Shown in pieces: positions 16,403 through 23,838 of a stretch of DNA of 33,032 bases (the stretch's first letter is position 1; every line of letters begins with the position of its first letter). The notes below the pieces were generated by a model. That model ran no database searches. It had not been told where the DNA came from and saw nothing but the letters and a program-made list of their open reading frames with translations. The translations under genes were made by a program, and so were the position numbers. The stretch is from positions 1-33,032 of the forward strand of contig CANRFW010000007.1 in NCBI GenBank assembly GCA_947630035.1. The letters run 5' to 3'. Source of the DNA: an uncultured Clostridia bacterium. Its GTDB lineage: Bacteria > Bacillota > Clostridia > Christensenellales > Borkfalkiaceae.

Positions 16403-16432
16403 ATTATAACATACCCCCCCCGCCGCTGTCAA
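16403..16432 (-). promoter_or_regulatory. Promoter of the sugar-uptake operon, with a G8 tract in the spacer
   Basis: On the minus strand a perfect TTGACA (16432-16427) and perfect TATAAT (16408-16403) are separated by 18 bases that include eight consecutive G. The near-consensus boxes make it strong. Loss of one G would give the optimal 17-base spacing, so slippage could tune or switch expression. Confidence 0.85.
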
Positions 16433-16533
16433 GGCTTTTGCTCGAATTTATAAAAATTTTTTTTATCATTCGCAAATTTTCAAAATTAAAAGTGAAATTT
16501 TAAGAAAAATTTTTTGATATTGCGCCAAAAGTC

Positions 16534-16563
16534 TTGACGAAATTAAATTTTTATGTTTATAAT
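16534..16563 (+). promoter_or_regulatory. Promoter of the GLUG/sialidase-like lipoprotein gene
   Basis: TTGACG (16534-16539), an 18-base spacer, then TATAAT (16558-16563). It is back to back with the uptake-operon promoter, about 100 bases away, with AT-rich DNA between. Confidence 0.75.
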
Positions 16564-16633
16564 AGAAATGATAAAACGCACGCGCCCCCCGCTGAAAAAA
16601 TTTTTCGGGTTTGCGCATGCGGGGAGGAAAAGA

Positions 16634-19027
16634 ATGAAGTTTCGCAGAACTATAGGGTCCGTTCTTCTCGGCGTCTTCCTGTTCGGGTCCATGGGGACCG
16701 TGGCGGGCTGCGGGGGCGGATGGAACGGCAGCGTCTCCGAATCGCTCTCGGGAGCAGGCACGCAGCAGGATCCCTACCTCATCCAGAGCGGCGGCGACCT
16801 CGCGTATTTGCGCGACAAGCTGAACGCGGACGAGGCGTCCTACAAGAGCGCCACCTACTCGCTCGGGCAGGACATCAACCTCGGCGACCGTGAGTGGACC
16901 CCCATGAAGGGCTTTGCGGGGACCTTCCTCGGGAACGGGCACAAGATCACCCATCTCAAGGTCACGAAGGCGGGAGAGAACAGCGGGCTGTTCGCCTCCC
17001 TCTCGGGCGCCGTCGTAAAAGACCTCTCCGTCTCCGCCGAGATCCAATGCGCGGCGAAGAGCGGCATCCTCGCGGGCGAGGCGGCGGGCAACACCGTCAT
17101 CTCGAACGTCACGGTGAGCGGGTCGCTTACGGGGAACGACCAGTCGCAATACCTCGGCGGCATTGTGGGTTACATAAACACCGAGGGCGTGACGACGATC
17201 TCCGACTCCGTGAACAATGCGGAGATCAGCGGTCTCACCTATGTGGGCGGCATCGCGGGCGTCAATGCCCTGTGCGACGTCGTCTACGATTCCTGCGTCA
17301 ACAACGGCAAGATAAGCGGCAAGCAGAATATCGGCGGCATCGCGGGTTACAGCTTTGCGCGCTCGGCAAGCACGGCGGGCAAATTCGTCGACTGCCGCAA
17401 CAACGGCACGGTCGACGGTGAAAAGAACCTCGGCGGCATCACGGGCACGGCGAACCTGCCCCTCATCCGCTGCACCTCCGGCCCCTCTGCCGCCGTCACG
17501 GCGGACGACGGGTTCGAGAAGATCACGGCGGGCGGCATGGCGGGCTTTGCCGCTCCCTTCATCGGGAAGCTGTGCGGCCTCTCCAACTACGACGGACAGA
17601 GGTCTTTCTCGCAGATGACCGACTGCACCGACGAGTTCGGCTGGGCGGTGACGACGACCGAGCAGAGCGGTTGCGTCCGCTTTGTGGACTATAAAGACAA
17701 GGTCTACCTCTTCGGCACGACCAATAAGTATGCGGTCTCCGAGGACGGCGGGCGCTCCTTCGGCCCCTTCACGACGATCAGCACCGGCTCTACGCCGACC
17801 GAGATCGGCCCCTCCGAAATCGACTGCCCCGCCAACGCCCAGCACAAGCTGAACGACGTCGGCAACACCCAGCCCTTCGTCCTGAAAGACGGGAGACTTG
17901 CGATCTTCTACCGTGCCCACTACAAGGGGACCTTCTCGGGCGGGACCTTCTATCCTTACAGCTCCATCCGTATCCGCATCAGCGACAAGAACGGCGTGTT
18001 CAACCCCAACGACGAGCCGATCATGCTGATCGAGACCGGTTCCTCCGTCTCCACAAGAAAGACGGGCGGGCTGTGGGAACCCTTCCCCATGTACCTCGAG
18101 GACGGGACGATCGCCGTCTACATTGCAAGCGACGTCCACCTCTCCGAAGAGAGGACCGCGTACGGGCGCACGATCCCCGCGCTCGATCCCTCCCTTCTCT
18201 CGGCGGGCGATTCCCAAAACATTATTATGGTCCCCCTCACGATCGAGGACAATGCGACCGAGGTCGGCAAGGGCATCACGATCGGGACGACCGAACTTGC
18301 GATCAAGGGTTCCAAGACGAATGAGGAAGGCACGGGCGACGGCCAGACGGAAGCGGACGGCGTTGCAGCGGGCAACCACGGGAACACCGACGCCCGCCCC
18401 GGCATGCCGGTCGTAACCACCCTTAAAGACGGCAGCTATGCCATGATCGTGGAATCCTGCGACGAGCAGAAAGACTTCTGGGATCTCGAAGAAGACAGGA
18501 TCCCCGCGGGATACAACGGCAATGCCTTCCCCATGGTCATCCAGATCTCCTATTCGAAAGACGGACACAAGTGGACGCAGCCCGAGACCATCGTCCGCCC
18601 CGCGGTCATCGGCAAGAAGTGCGCCGCGCCCGGGATCGCGACCCTCCCCGACGGCAGGGTGATCATCACCTACCACACGACGATGGACTATGTGGGCGGC
18701 ACCCCGAACGACTCCGCCCGCATGCAGCAACTCACGGCCGCCGTCTCCAAAGAGGTTTTGACCTACGGGGCGCAACTCAAAGTGAGTTACCGCTACGCGG
18801 TCGACAAGGTCTCCGAGGACAAGAACAGCTCGTTTATCCAGCTGCCCCTCTACCGCTACAGCGAGAACGAATCGTGCGTGTGGGGGAACGTCAACGTCCT
18901 GAAGAACGGGCGGGTGTACATCGGCGGACAGCACGCCATCAACACGGTCAACGGCAGCACCGTTACCTCCGCCACCAAGTGGACCCTCATCATGGAGCGG
19001 GACGCAAGCGACCTCCCGAAGGCTTAA
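16634..19027 (+). CDS. Surface lipoprotein with N-terminal GLUG beta-helix and C-terminal sialidase-like (BNR) propeller
   Basis: 797 residues from ATG 16634, chosen because GGGGAGGAAAAG precedes it and a lipoprotein signal follows (GTVAGC, cysteine 26). An upstream in-frame ATG at 16553 lies within the promoter. Residues about 35-280 form a GLUG-type repeat domain (TPMKGFAGTFLGNGHKITHL, then GGIVGYI, GGIAGVN, GGIAGYS, GGITGTA). From about 330 to the end it resembles a sialidase/BNR six-bladed propeller with Asp-box-like motifs SEDGGRSFGPF (about 368) and YSKDGHKWTQP (about 639). I cannot confirm a full sialidase catalytic set, so the substrate is open. Divergent from the sugar-uptake operon, it probably captures or trims the same glycan at the surface. 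Confidence 0.8.
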   Translation: MKFRRTIGSVLLGVFLFGSMGTVAGCGGGWNGSVSESLSGAGTQQDPYLIQSGGDLAYLRDKLNADEASYKSATYSLGQDINLGDREWTPMKGFAGTFLGNGHKITHLKVTKAGENSGLFASLSGAVVKDLSVSAEIQCAAKSGILAGEAAGNTVISNVTVSGSLTGNDQSQYLGGIVGYINTEGVTTISDSVNNAEISGLTYVGGIAGVNALCDVVYDSCVNNGKISGKQNIGGIAGYSFARSASTAGKFVDCRNNGTVDGEKNLGGITGTANLPLIRCTSGPSAAVTADDGFEKITAGGMAGFAAPFIGKLCGLSNYDGQRSFSQMTDCTDEFGWAVTTTEQSGCVRFVDYKDKVYLFGTTNKYAVSEDGGRSFGPFTTISTGSTPTEIGPSEIDCPANAQHKLNDVGNTQPFVLKDGRLAIFYRAHYKGTFSGGTFYPYSSIRIRISDKNGVFNPNDEPIMLIETGSSVSTRKTGGLWEPFPMYLEDGTIAVYIASDVHLSEERTAYGRTIPALDPSLLSAGDSQNIIMVPLTIEDNATEVGKGITIGTTELAIKGSKTNEEGTGDGQTEADGVAAGNHGNTDARPGMPVVTTLKDGSYAMIVESCDEQKDFWDLEEDRIPAGYNGNAFPMVIQISYSKDGHKWTQPETIVRPAVIGKKCAAPGIATLPDGRVIITYHTTMDYVGGTPNDSARMQQLTAAVSKEVLTYGAQLKVSYRYAVDKVSEDKNSSFIQLPLYRYSENESCVWGNVNVLKNGRVYIGGQHAINTVNGSTVTSATKWTLIMERDASDLPKA

Positions 19028-19053
19028 CGCTTTCCCCATCCGAAAATACGGCA

Positions 19054-19087
19054 AGGACCCATGGTTTCCCCATGGGTCCTCTTTTTT
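19054..19087 (+). terminator. Terminator of the sialidase-like lipoprotein gene
   Basis: An 11-bp stem (AGGACCCATGG with its complement, 19054-19064 and 19070-19080) has a 5-base loop and is followed by CTTTTTT, 26 bases after the stop codon. Confidence 0.9.
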
Positions 19088-19187
19088 GCACCCCATGTCG
19101 CGATTTTACGGATTTCCCCGCATGCCCATTCCCGCGCCACACCGCCCGAAGGCGGCATGCCGCCGCAACACGTCACCCCGCCAAAAT

Positions 19188-19219
19188 ACGTCACCCCGAG
19201 CGTAGTCGAGGGGTGACGT
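19188..19219. repeat. Dispersed palindrome, GTCACCCC-arm type
   Basis: ACGTCACCCC and GGGGTGACGT arms flank GAGCGTAGTCGA. It lies between the convergent 16634 gene and the catabolic operon, beside a partial left arm at about 19170-19180 (CGTCACCCCG) and a GCCCGAAGGCGGC-type inverted repeat. Confidence 0.8.
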
Positions 19220-19267
19220 ACATGGACGGAATGACATGACGAACGAGGGAAGGCCTGCATCACGGCA

Positions 19268-19295
19268 CAAAAGATCCCCCGCCGTGGGGCGGGGG
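19268..19295 (-). terminator. Terminator of the eight-gene catabolic operon
   Basis: An 8-bp stem CCCCCGCC/GGCGGGGG with a 4-base loop (19276-19295). On the minus strand it is followed by ATCTTTTG. It lies 20 bases after the stop of the FucI-like gene. Confidence 0.7.
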
Positions 19296-19314
19296 AATAG
19301 GGGGGAATTGGGGA

Positions 19315-20700
19315 TCATGCGAGGCTGTCGAATTGCAGTCCCGCATACTTGGCAAATTCTTTCAGAGCGCGGGTGTAGTCGCCGGGGACTTCACTCATGT
19401 GGTGGATATACGGTCCCTCCACCATCTTGCGCTCGAGGGCGGGCAGGTCTTTGAACTCCGCCCACATGTAAGTCCCCGTCGTCGCGGGACCTTTCACGGT
19501 GTGTACGGTCTCGGCAAACAGGTAATAATTCCCCCTGTCGGCCTGAAAACGTGCGATCGTGTATTCGCCGTCTTGGAGTCTGAACGCGGGCTTCCCGCCG
19601 CAGATGCGGGGCTTTCCGACGCTGTATTTCGTGGGGAAGGGGCCGCAGTGCCACAGAAGTTCCGCATTCTCGTTTTCGGGGTGACGGCTCGTGAATTCGC
19701 CCTGTATGGGCTTCTCTTTGCCGCGCGTCGCCGCAAGCAGAAGTGCGTTCGTGATCGCCATGTGGATATCCGATTCGCAGATGACGTAGATGCCCCGTGC
19801 GGCGAGGACGCTCATCGCAAGGCAAGGGTACACCCCGCCCCACGCGACTTTAAGCCCCGTCCAGCATTCGCCGCTGATGAGGTTGCAGTTGTACGTCTTC
19901 GCAAGGTCCTCGTAGAACAGCACATACGCCATCGAGCGCATGAGAAGTTCCTCGGAGCTTTCGCCGACGTCGAACATCTTTTTGAGAGATGCGACCTCGC
20001 GGGCGAGGTCCTCCTGCCGCGTCTCCCATATCGCATTGAGAGCGACGCCCGCCTCCGCCAAATTGACGGGGGTCACGCCGATGCCGAATTTCTCGCAGAG
20101 TTCGAGTTCGTTGTACATGACGGAGCGGAAGGGCGAGACGCGCGTCCCCACCGAGAGAATGCGCAGGTCCTTGAAATTCTTCACCATGCAGGCAACGGAA
20201 AGGAAGGTGTTCAACCCCTCGCGGAAGGCGGGAACCTCGATATCGCAGTTCTCGATATAGGAGAAGGGGATATTGTTCCTGCGGAGCTGTTTCCCGATGG
20301 CGAACAGCCCGCACTGCGTATCGGTGTAGCGGAGCCCCTCCGAATAGTTCCTGTCGCGAGGGCCCCAAAGGAGAGTGGGGACGCGGAGCTGTTTGGCGAC
20401 CTCCCCCGCCGCCTCTTCGTTGCCGAAGTTGCAGGCAAGGATGAAGAGCGCATCGATCTTCTCCTTGCGGAAGTATTCCGCCACCCTGTCGCAATCGGCG
20501 TTGAGGCGGAGGATCCCCTCCTCGTTCAGCCAATCGAGATCGACGAATTCCGTGTCCGCATCTGCGAAGTGTTCCTTGATATAGGGAACGCACTTCTCTT
20601 TGTTCTCCATCGCATATTCCGCCTGAAAGATCCCGACGAACTTTTCCTTGCGGTACCTGCGAAGGGGCAGCAGTCCCACTTTCAGATGATAATTCAGCAT
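19315..20700 (-). CDS. L-fucose/L-arabinose isomerase-family protein
   Basis: 461 residues, similar in layout to the FucI/AraA-like fold: an N-terminal Rossmann-type region (IDALFILACNFGNEEAAGEVAKQL), a middle domain (LRILSVGTRVSPFRSV), and a metal-binding C-terminal part with acidic and histidine residues in plausible positions (Glu278 in SGECW, Asp311 in CESDIHMA, His351 in LLWHCGPFP). Such enzymes interconvert aldoses and ketoses with Mn2+. At 461 residues it is shorter than E. coli FucI (about 590), so it belongs to the divergent fucose-isomerase-like group, and the substrate should not be assumed to be fucose. AGGAGG is five bases before the ATG, nine bases after the PfkB stop. Last gene of the operon. 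Confidence 0.78.
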   Translation of the reverse strand: MLNYHLKVGLLPLRRYRKEKFVGIFQAEYAMENKEKCVPYIKEHFADADTEFVDLDWLNEEGILRLNADCDRVAEYFRKEKIDALFILACNFGNEEAAGEVAKQLRVPTLLWGPRDRNYSEGLRYTDTQCGLFAIGKQLRRNNIPFSYIENCDIEVPAFREGLNTFLSVACMVKNFKDLRILSVGTRVSPFRSVMYNELELCEKFGIGVTPVNLAEAGVALNAIWETRQEDLAREVASLKKMFDVGESSEELLMRSMAYVLFYEDLAKTYNCNLISGECWTGLKVAWGGVYPCLAMSVLAARGIYVICESDIHMAITNALLLAATRGKEKPIQGEFTSRHPENENAELLWHCGPFPTKYSVGKPRICGGKPAFRLQDGEYTIARFQADRGNYYLFAETVHTVKGPATTGTYMWAEFKDLPALERKMVEGPYIHHMSEVPGDYTRALKEFAKYAGLQFDSLA

Positions 20701-20709
20701 ACAGACCTC

Positions 20710-21609
20710 CTATTTTCTCTCCGATAAAAATTTTTGTACTTCACCGTAATCGGGCAATGCGTTGCGCACGCCCGCACGCGTACACTTGATCGCCGCCGCC
20801 GCGCTCGCGAAACGGCAGCACTCCTCTCTCGCCATACCCCTTAAATACGCCGCGAGGAAGGCGCCGTGGAAGGTGTCGCCCGAGCCGTTGGAATCCACAC
20901 AGCGGACGGGGAACCCGGGGTAAGCACGGCAGGCGCCGTCTTCATAATACAGCCCGCCCTTTGCGCCCTGCGTGACTGCGAGTACCTCGGGGGAATAGGC
21001 GCTTTGCAGGGCGAGCATCGCCTCCTCCGCCGTCCCCTTTCCCGTTTGGGCGAGGGCGAATTCCTCGGACGGGATGAGGATATCGGCATACGGGAGAAGC
21101 TCCCCTATGCCCTCGTAATTGCCGCCCGCGTCGAGGCTTACCTTCACGCCCCGCCCGCGCGCATACTTCGCCGCGGCGATCGCCGAACGGAGATAGTTGC
21201 CGTCGAGGTGGAGGACGTCCGCCCCGTCGATCGCGGAAAACAGCACGTTCTCCTCCCTATCGGGCAGGGTGCCGCGGTCGAACACGCAGGTGCGCGAACC
21301 GCTCTTCTCCGAGAGAAGGATATAGGACGTGAACGCCTTTGTCCCCTTGACGCAGACGGTACGGTCGGTGCGGACGCCGAACCGCGCGAACTCCTCAAGA
21401 AGCCGCGCGCCGTTTTCGTCGTCCGAGACGCCGCCCAAATACTCCGCCGAAACGCCGAGCCTTGCGAGCGCGACGAGCGCATTTCCGACCGGGCCGCCGC
21501 CCGTCGAAAAGACGCTCTCCGCCCGCGCCTTCTTGTCCTCCGCGGGATATTCCCGCATACAGATCACCGTATCGAGGACGTTTGCACCGATGCCGACTAC
21601 CCTTTTCAT
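20710..21609 (-). CDS. PfkB-family carbohydrate kinase
   Basis: 299 residues with the two ribokinase-family signatures: STGGGPVGNALVALARLG (about 35-52) and DSNGSGDTFHGAFLAAYLRG (about 239-258), with Asp245 the expected catalytic base. It should phosphorylate a sugar or sugar acid with ATP. Its start overlaps the aldolase stop by four bases (ATGA), a strong sign that it makes the aldolase's substrate. Close functional models are IolC (2-deoxy-5-keto-gluconate kinase), LacC and sulfofructose kinase; sequence alone does not separate them. Confidence 0.88.
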   Translation of the reverse strand: MKRVVGIGANVLDTVICMREYPAEDKKARAESVFSTGGGPVGNALVALARLGVSAEYLGGVSDDENGARLLEEFARFGVRTDRTVCVKGTKAFTSYILLSEKSGSRTCVFDRGTLPDREENVLFSAIDGADVLHLDGNYLRSAIAAAKYARGRGVKVSLDAGGNYEGIGELLPYADILIPSEEFALAQTGKGTAEEAMLALQSAYSPEVLAVTQGAKGGLYYEDGACRAYPGFPVRCVDSNGSGDTFHGAFLAAYLRGMAREECCRFASAAAAIKCTRAGVRNALPDYGEVQKFLSERK

Positions 21610-22451
21610 GCGCGGTTTTCCGCCCCCAGTACCTTGATTTTCGATTCTGCGAAGGATTGCACCGCCTCGATCGGGGAATGCTCGCCCTCCATGAAGAGGT
21701 CGATCCCGACGATGGACTTATCCCGCGAACGGCAGCCGTCGAGGAAGGAATAGCAAAGATCTGTGCTGAAATTCATCTTGCGGACGCCCGCCTCCACGGC
21801 GGCGCGGATCTGCTCGTCGGGAACGCCGCTCCCGCCGTGCAGAACGAGCGGGGTGTCCGTCCGTTCCTTGATGGCGCGGATGCGCGCAATGTCGAGCATG
21901 GGCGCCTGTTTGTACCGCCCGTGCGCCGTGCCGACCATGACGGCAAGGGCGGAGACCCCCGTCTCGCGGATGAACTCCTCCGCTTCGGCGGGATCGGTGT
22001 ATTCCGCCTTGACCGTTTCATCGCCGTCCGCGGCCTTCCCGACGTGCCCGAGTTCCCCTTCCACGCCGACGTTCACGTACCCCGCGAGGCGGACGGCCGC
22101 ACCCGTGCTTTGCTTGTTTTCCTCCAAGGGGAGGGCGGAACCGTCGTACATGATGCCCGTCATGCCGAGGCGGAGGGAGCGGACGATCTCCTTCTCCCCC
22201 GCGCCGTGGTCGAGGTGGAAGGCGACGGGAACGGGCGACCTGTGTGCGAAATCAAGCACGATGGGCGCCACGCCCTCGGCAAAGCCCGAGGTCACGAGCC
22301 GCGAATAAAATTGCAGGATGACGGGAGAGCGGAGCTTTTCCGCGGCGTTCATCACGCCCTTCACCGTCTCGAGATTGTACACATTGAATGCGGGAATGCA
22401 GAATTTTTTCTCCTCGGCAAGCCCGAGGATCTCCTTAAGTCCTATCAGCAT
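21606..22451 (-). CDS. Class II (zinc) ketose-bisphosphate aldolase, FbaA/GatY/IolJ type
   Basis: 281 residues with all class II aldolase landmarks: HLDHG (79-83, catalytic Asp81 and zinc ligand His82), EGELGHVG (131-138), zinc ligands His177 in GTAHGRY and His205 in LHGGSG, and KMNFST (225-230) at the DHAP-phosphate site. It should cleave a ketose-1-phosphate or bisphosphate to DHAP plus an aldehyde. The length fits GatY, KbaY and IolJ. It is translationally coupled to the PfkB kinase, giving a kinase-aldolase pair as in tagatose-6-phosphate, inositol or sulfofructose pathways. Confidence 0.9.
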   Translation of the reverse strand: MLIGLKEILGLAEEKKFCIPAFNVYNLETVKGVMNAAEKLRSPVILQFYSRLVTSGFAEGVAPIVLDFAHRSPVPVAFHLDHGAGEKEIVRSLRLGMTGIMYDGSALPLEENKQSTGAAVRLAGYVNVGVEGELGHVGKAADGDETVKAEYTDPAEAEEFIRETGVSALAVMVGTAHGRYKQAPMLDIARIRAIKERTDTPLVLHGGSGVPDEQIRAAVEAGVRKMNFSTDLCYSFLDGCRSRDKSIVGIDLFMEGEHSPIEAVQSFAESKIKVLGAENRA

Positions 22452-22470
22452 AAACTTCCTCCCTGTCGGT

Positions 22471-23838
22471 TTATATCAGTTCGCGCGCATCCGCCACGAT
22501 GCCGTAATCGGCATAGCCGAAGATGCGCTCCTCTCTGTTGGAATTGACGGCGATCACCGTGCCCGAGTTCTCCATCCCGCAGGTGTGCTGGACGGCGCCC
22601 GAGATGCCGATCGCGACATACACCTTGGGGTTGACGATCTTTCCCGTAAGCCCCACTTGCGCCTCGTAGGGAAAGGCGCCGCTGTCCGCCGCAACGCGCG
22701 AACAGCCGATCTCCCCGCCGAGCCTTTCGGCAAGGGCAACGATCTCCTCTTTTGCGCACAGCCCCCCTCGCCCGACGGAGAACATGAGGTCCGAACCGCG
22801 GCAAGCCGTCTTTACGGTCGCCATCGAGACGGGGCTCTCCGCCACGATATCCGCAATGACGTTGCCGCCGCAGGCGGGACGCGTCATCACCGCTCTCCCC
22901 TCCCGCACCGAGAAATCGATGCAGTCGGCGCACAGCCCCGCACCGAGCAGGACGGCGGTGCGCGCCGCGAGTTCCTTGTAGCGGTCCGTCCCCTCCCAAA
23001 GCACCGTGCGGTATCCGCCCGATGCGATCTCCTCCGCGATCTCTTCGGGCGTTTTTCCCGATACGTCGAGGGAAACGGCGCCGCGGGCGAGCTTCTGCGC
23101 CGCCTCCGCCGCTCCGCCGACAAAGGCACAGCGGCCGAGAAGTCCCTCTCCGATCTTCGTTCCCTCCGCGCGGACGGGGGTCTTTTTCAGCCCCTCGGCG
23201 ATGAGGGAGGGAAGGGCGGAGGGGGGGACAAAGGTGCATACGCGCCTGCCCACCGTACTCTCGCGGGAGGAGACGACGCGCGTCGGCGAACCCCGCAGTC
23301 CGCACCTTTCGGGATCGAGCCGCAACACGGCGTTGTCCCACACCTCCGTCTCCCCCGCCGAGGAGAAGATGGAGGGAAAGCGCAGGGCGCAGATCTTTTC
23401 GAATGCCGCCACATACCTCTTCTGCGGGAAGACGGTCTCCCCTCCTCGCAGGCAAAGGGACTTGCCGTCCGTCTGCATGACCTTGTTGTAAAACTCCAAC
23501 CCCATGCGCTGGGCGAGCATGGCGGGGACTTGCCCCGTATCGCCGTCTACGCTCTGCCTTCCGCAGAACACGGCGTCGAACTCGAGGCGCCCGAGCGCCT
23601 CGGAGAGAATGTAACTCGTGGCGATCGTATCCGACCCCGCATAGGCGCGGTCGGAGAGCAGCACGGCCCTGACGCCGAGGCGGGTGAGCGAGCGCATCGC
23701 ATCCGCCGCCGCGGGGGGCGCCATGGCGAGCGCCGTGACCTCTCCCCCCAAACGGAGCGCCGTTTCGAGCGCGGCGCCGTCGAACGGGTTCAGCTCTCCC
23801 CTGTAAAATTTCAGAAGGACGACGATCTTATTTTTCAT
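22471..23838 (-). CDS. Single-chain electron transfer flavoprotein: EtfB-EtfA fusion
   Basis: 455 residues in one frame. Residues 1 to about 230 are EtfB-like: LNPFDGAALETALRL (17-31) and CGRQSVDGDTGQVPAMLAQ (92-110), the nucleotide-binding motif, whose GRQ-DGDT form resembles ETFs of bifurcating dehydrogenases. Residues about 230-455 are EtfA-like: LGAGLCADCIDF (298-309), SVGRGG (354-359) and the FAD-binding stretch 378-422 with GCSRVAADSG, YEAQVGLTGK and GISGAVQHTCGM, ending with IFGYADYGIVAD. Separate EtfB and EtfA usually total about 580-600 residues; the loss is mainly in the EtfA N-terminal domain. It should take electrons from the FAD oxidase and Fe-S protein of this operon. Its start overlaps the FGGY kinase end by 11 bases. 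Confidence 0.88.
   Translation of the reverse strand: MKNKIVVLLKFYRGELNPFDGAALETALRLGGEVTALAMAPPAAADAMRSLTRLGVRAVLLSDRAYAGSDTIATSYILSEALGRLEFDAVFCGRQSVDGDTGQVPAMLAQRMGLEFYNKVMQTDGKSLCLRGGETVFPQKRYVAAFEKICALRFPSIFSSAGETEVWDNAVLRLDPERCGLRGSPTRVVSSRESTVGRRVCTFVPPSALPSLIAEGLKKTPVRAEGTKIGEGLLGRCAFVGGAAEAAQKLARGAVSLDVSGKTPEEIAEEIASGGYRTVLWEGTDRYKELAARTAVLLGAGLCADCIDFSVREGRAVMTRPACGGNVIADIVAESPVSMATVKTACRGSDLMFSVGRGGLCAKEEIVALAERLGGEIGCSRVAADSGAFPYEAQVGLTGKIVNPKVYVAIGISGAVQHTCGMENSGTVIAVNSNREERIFGYADYGIVADARELI

Noticed and set aside
16466-19096. An 876-codon open frame antisense to the sialidase-like lipoprotein gene
   Set aside because: No recognisable domain, low-complexity Arg/Asp/Val-rich content, and it crosses both the divergent promoters and the terminator. 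Codon-bias shadow.
19315-22451. A sulfoquinovose pathway (isomerase, PfkB kinase, aldolase)
   Set aside because: The enzyme classes fit, but no sulfolactaldehyde dehydrogenase/reductase, sulfonate transporter or SQ-specific glycosidase is present, and the IolB and ETF genes are unexplained. Kept only as an analogy.
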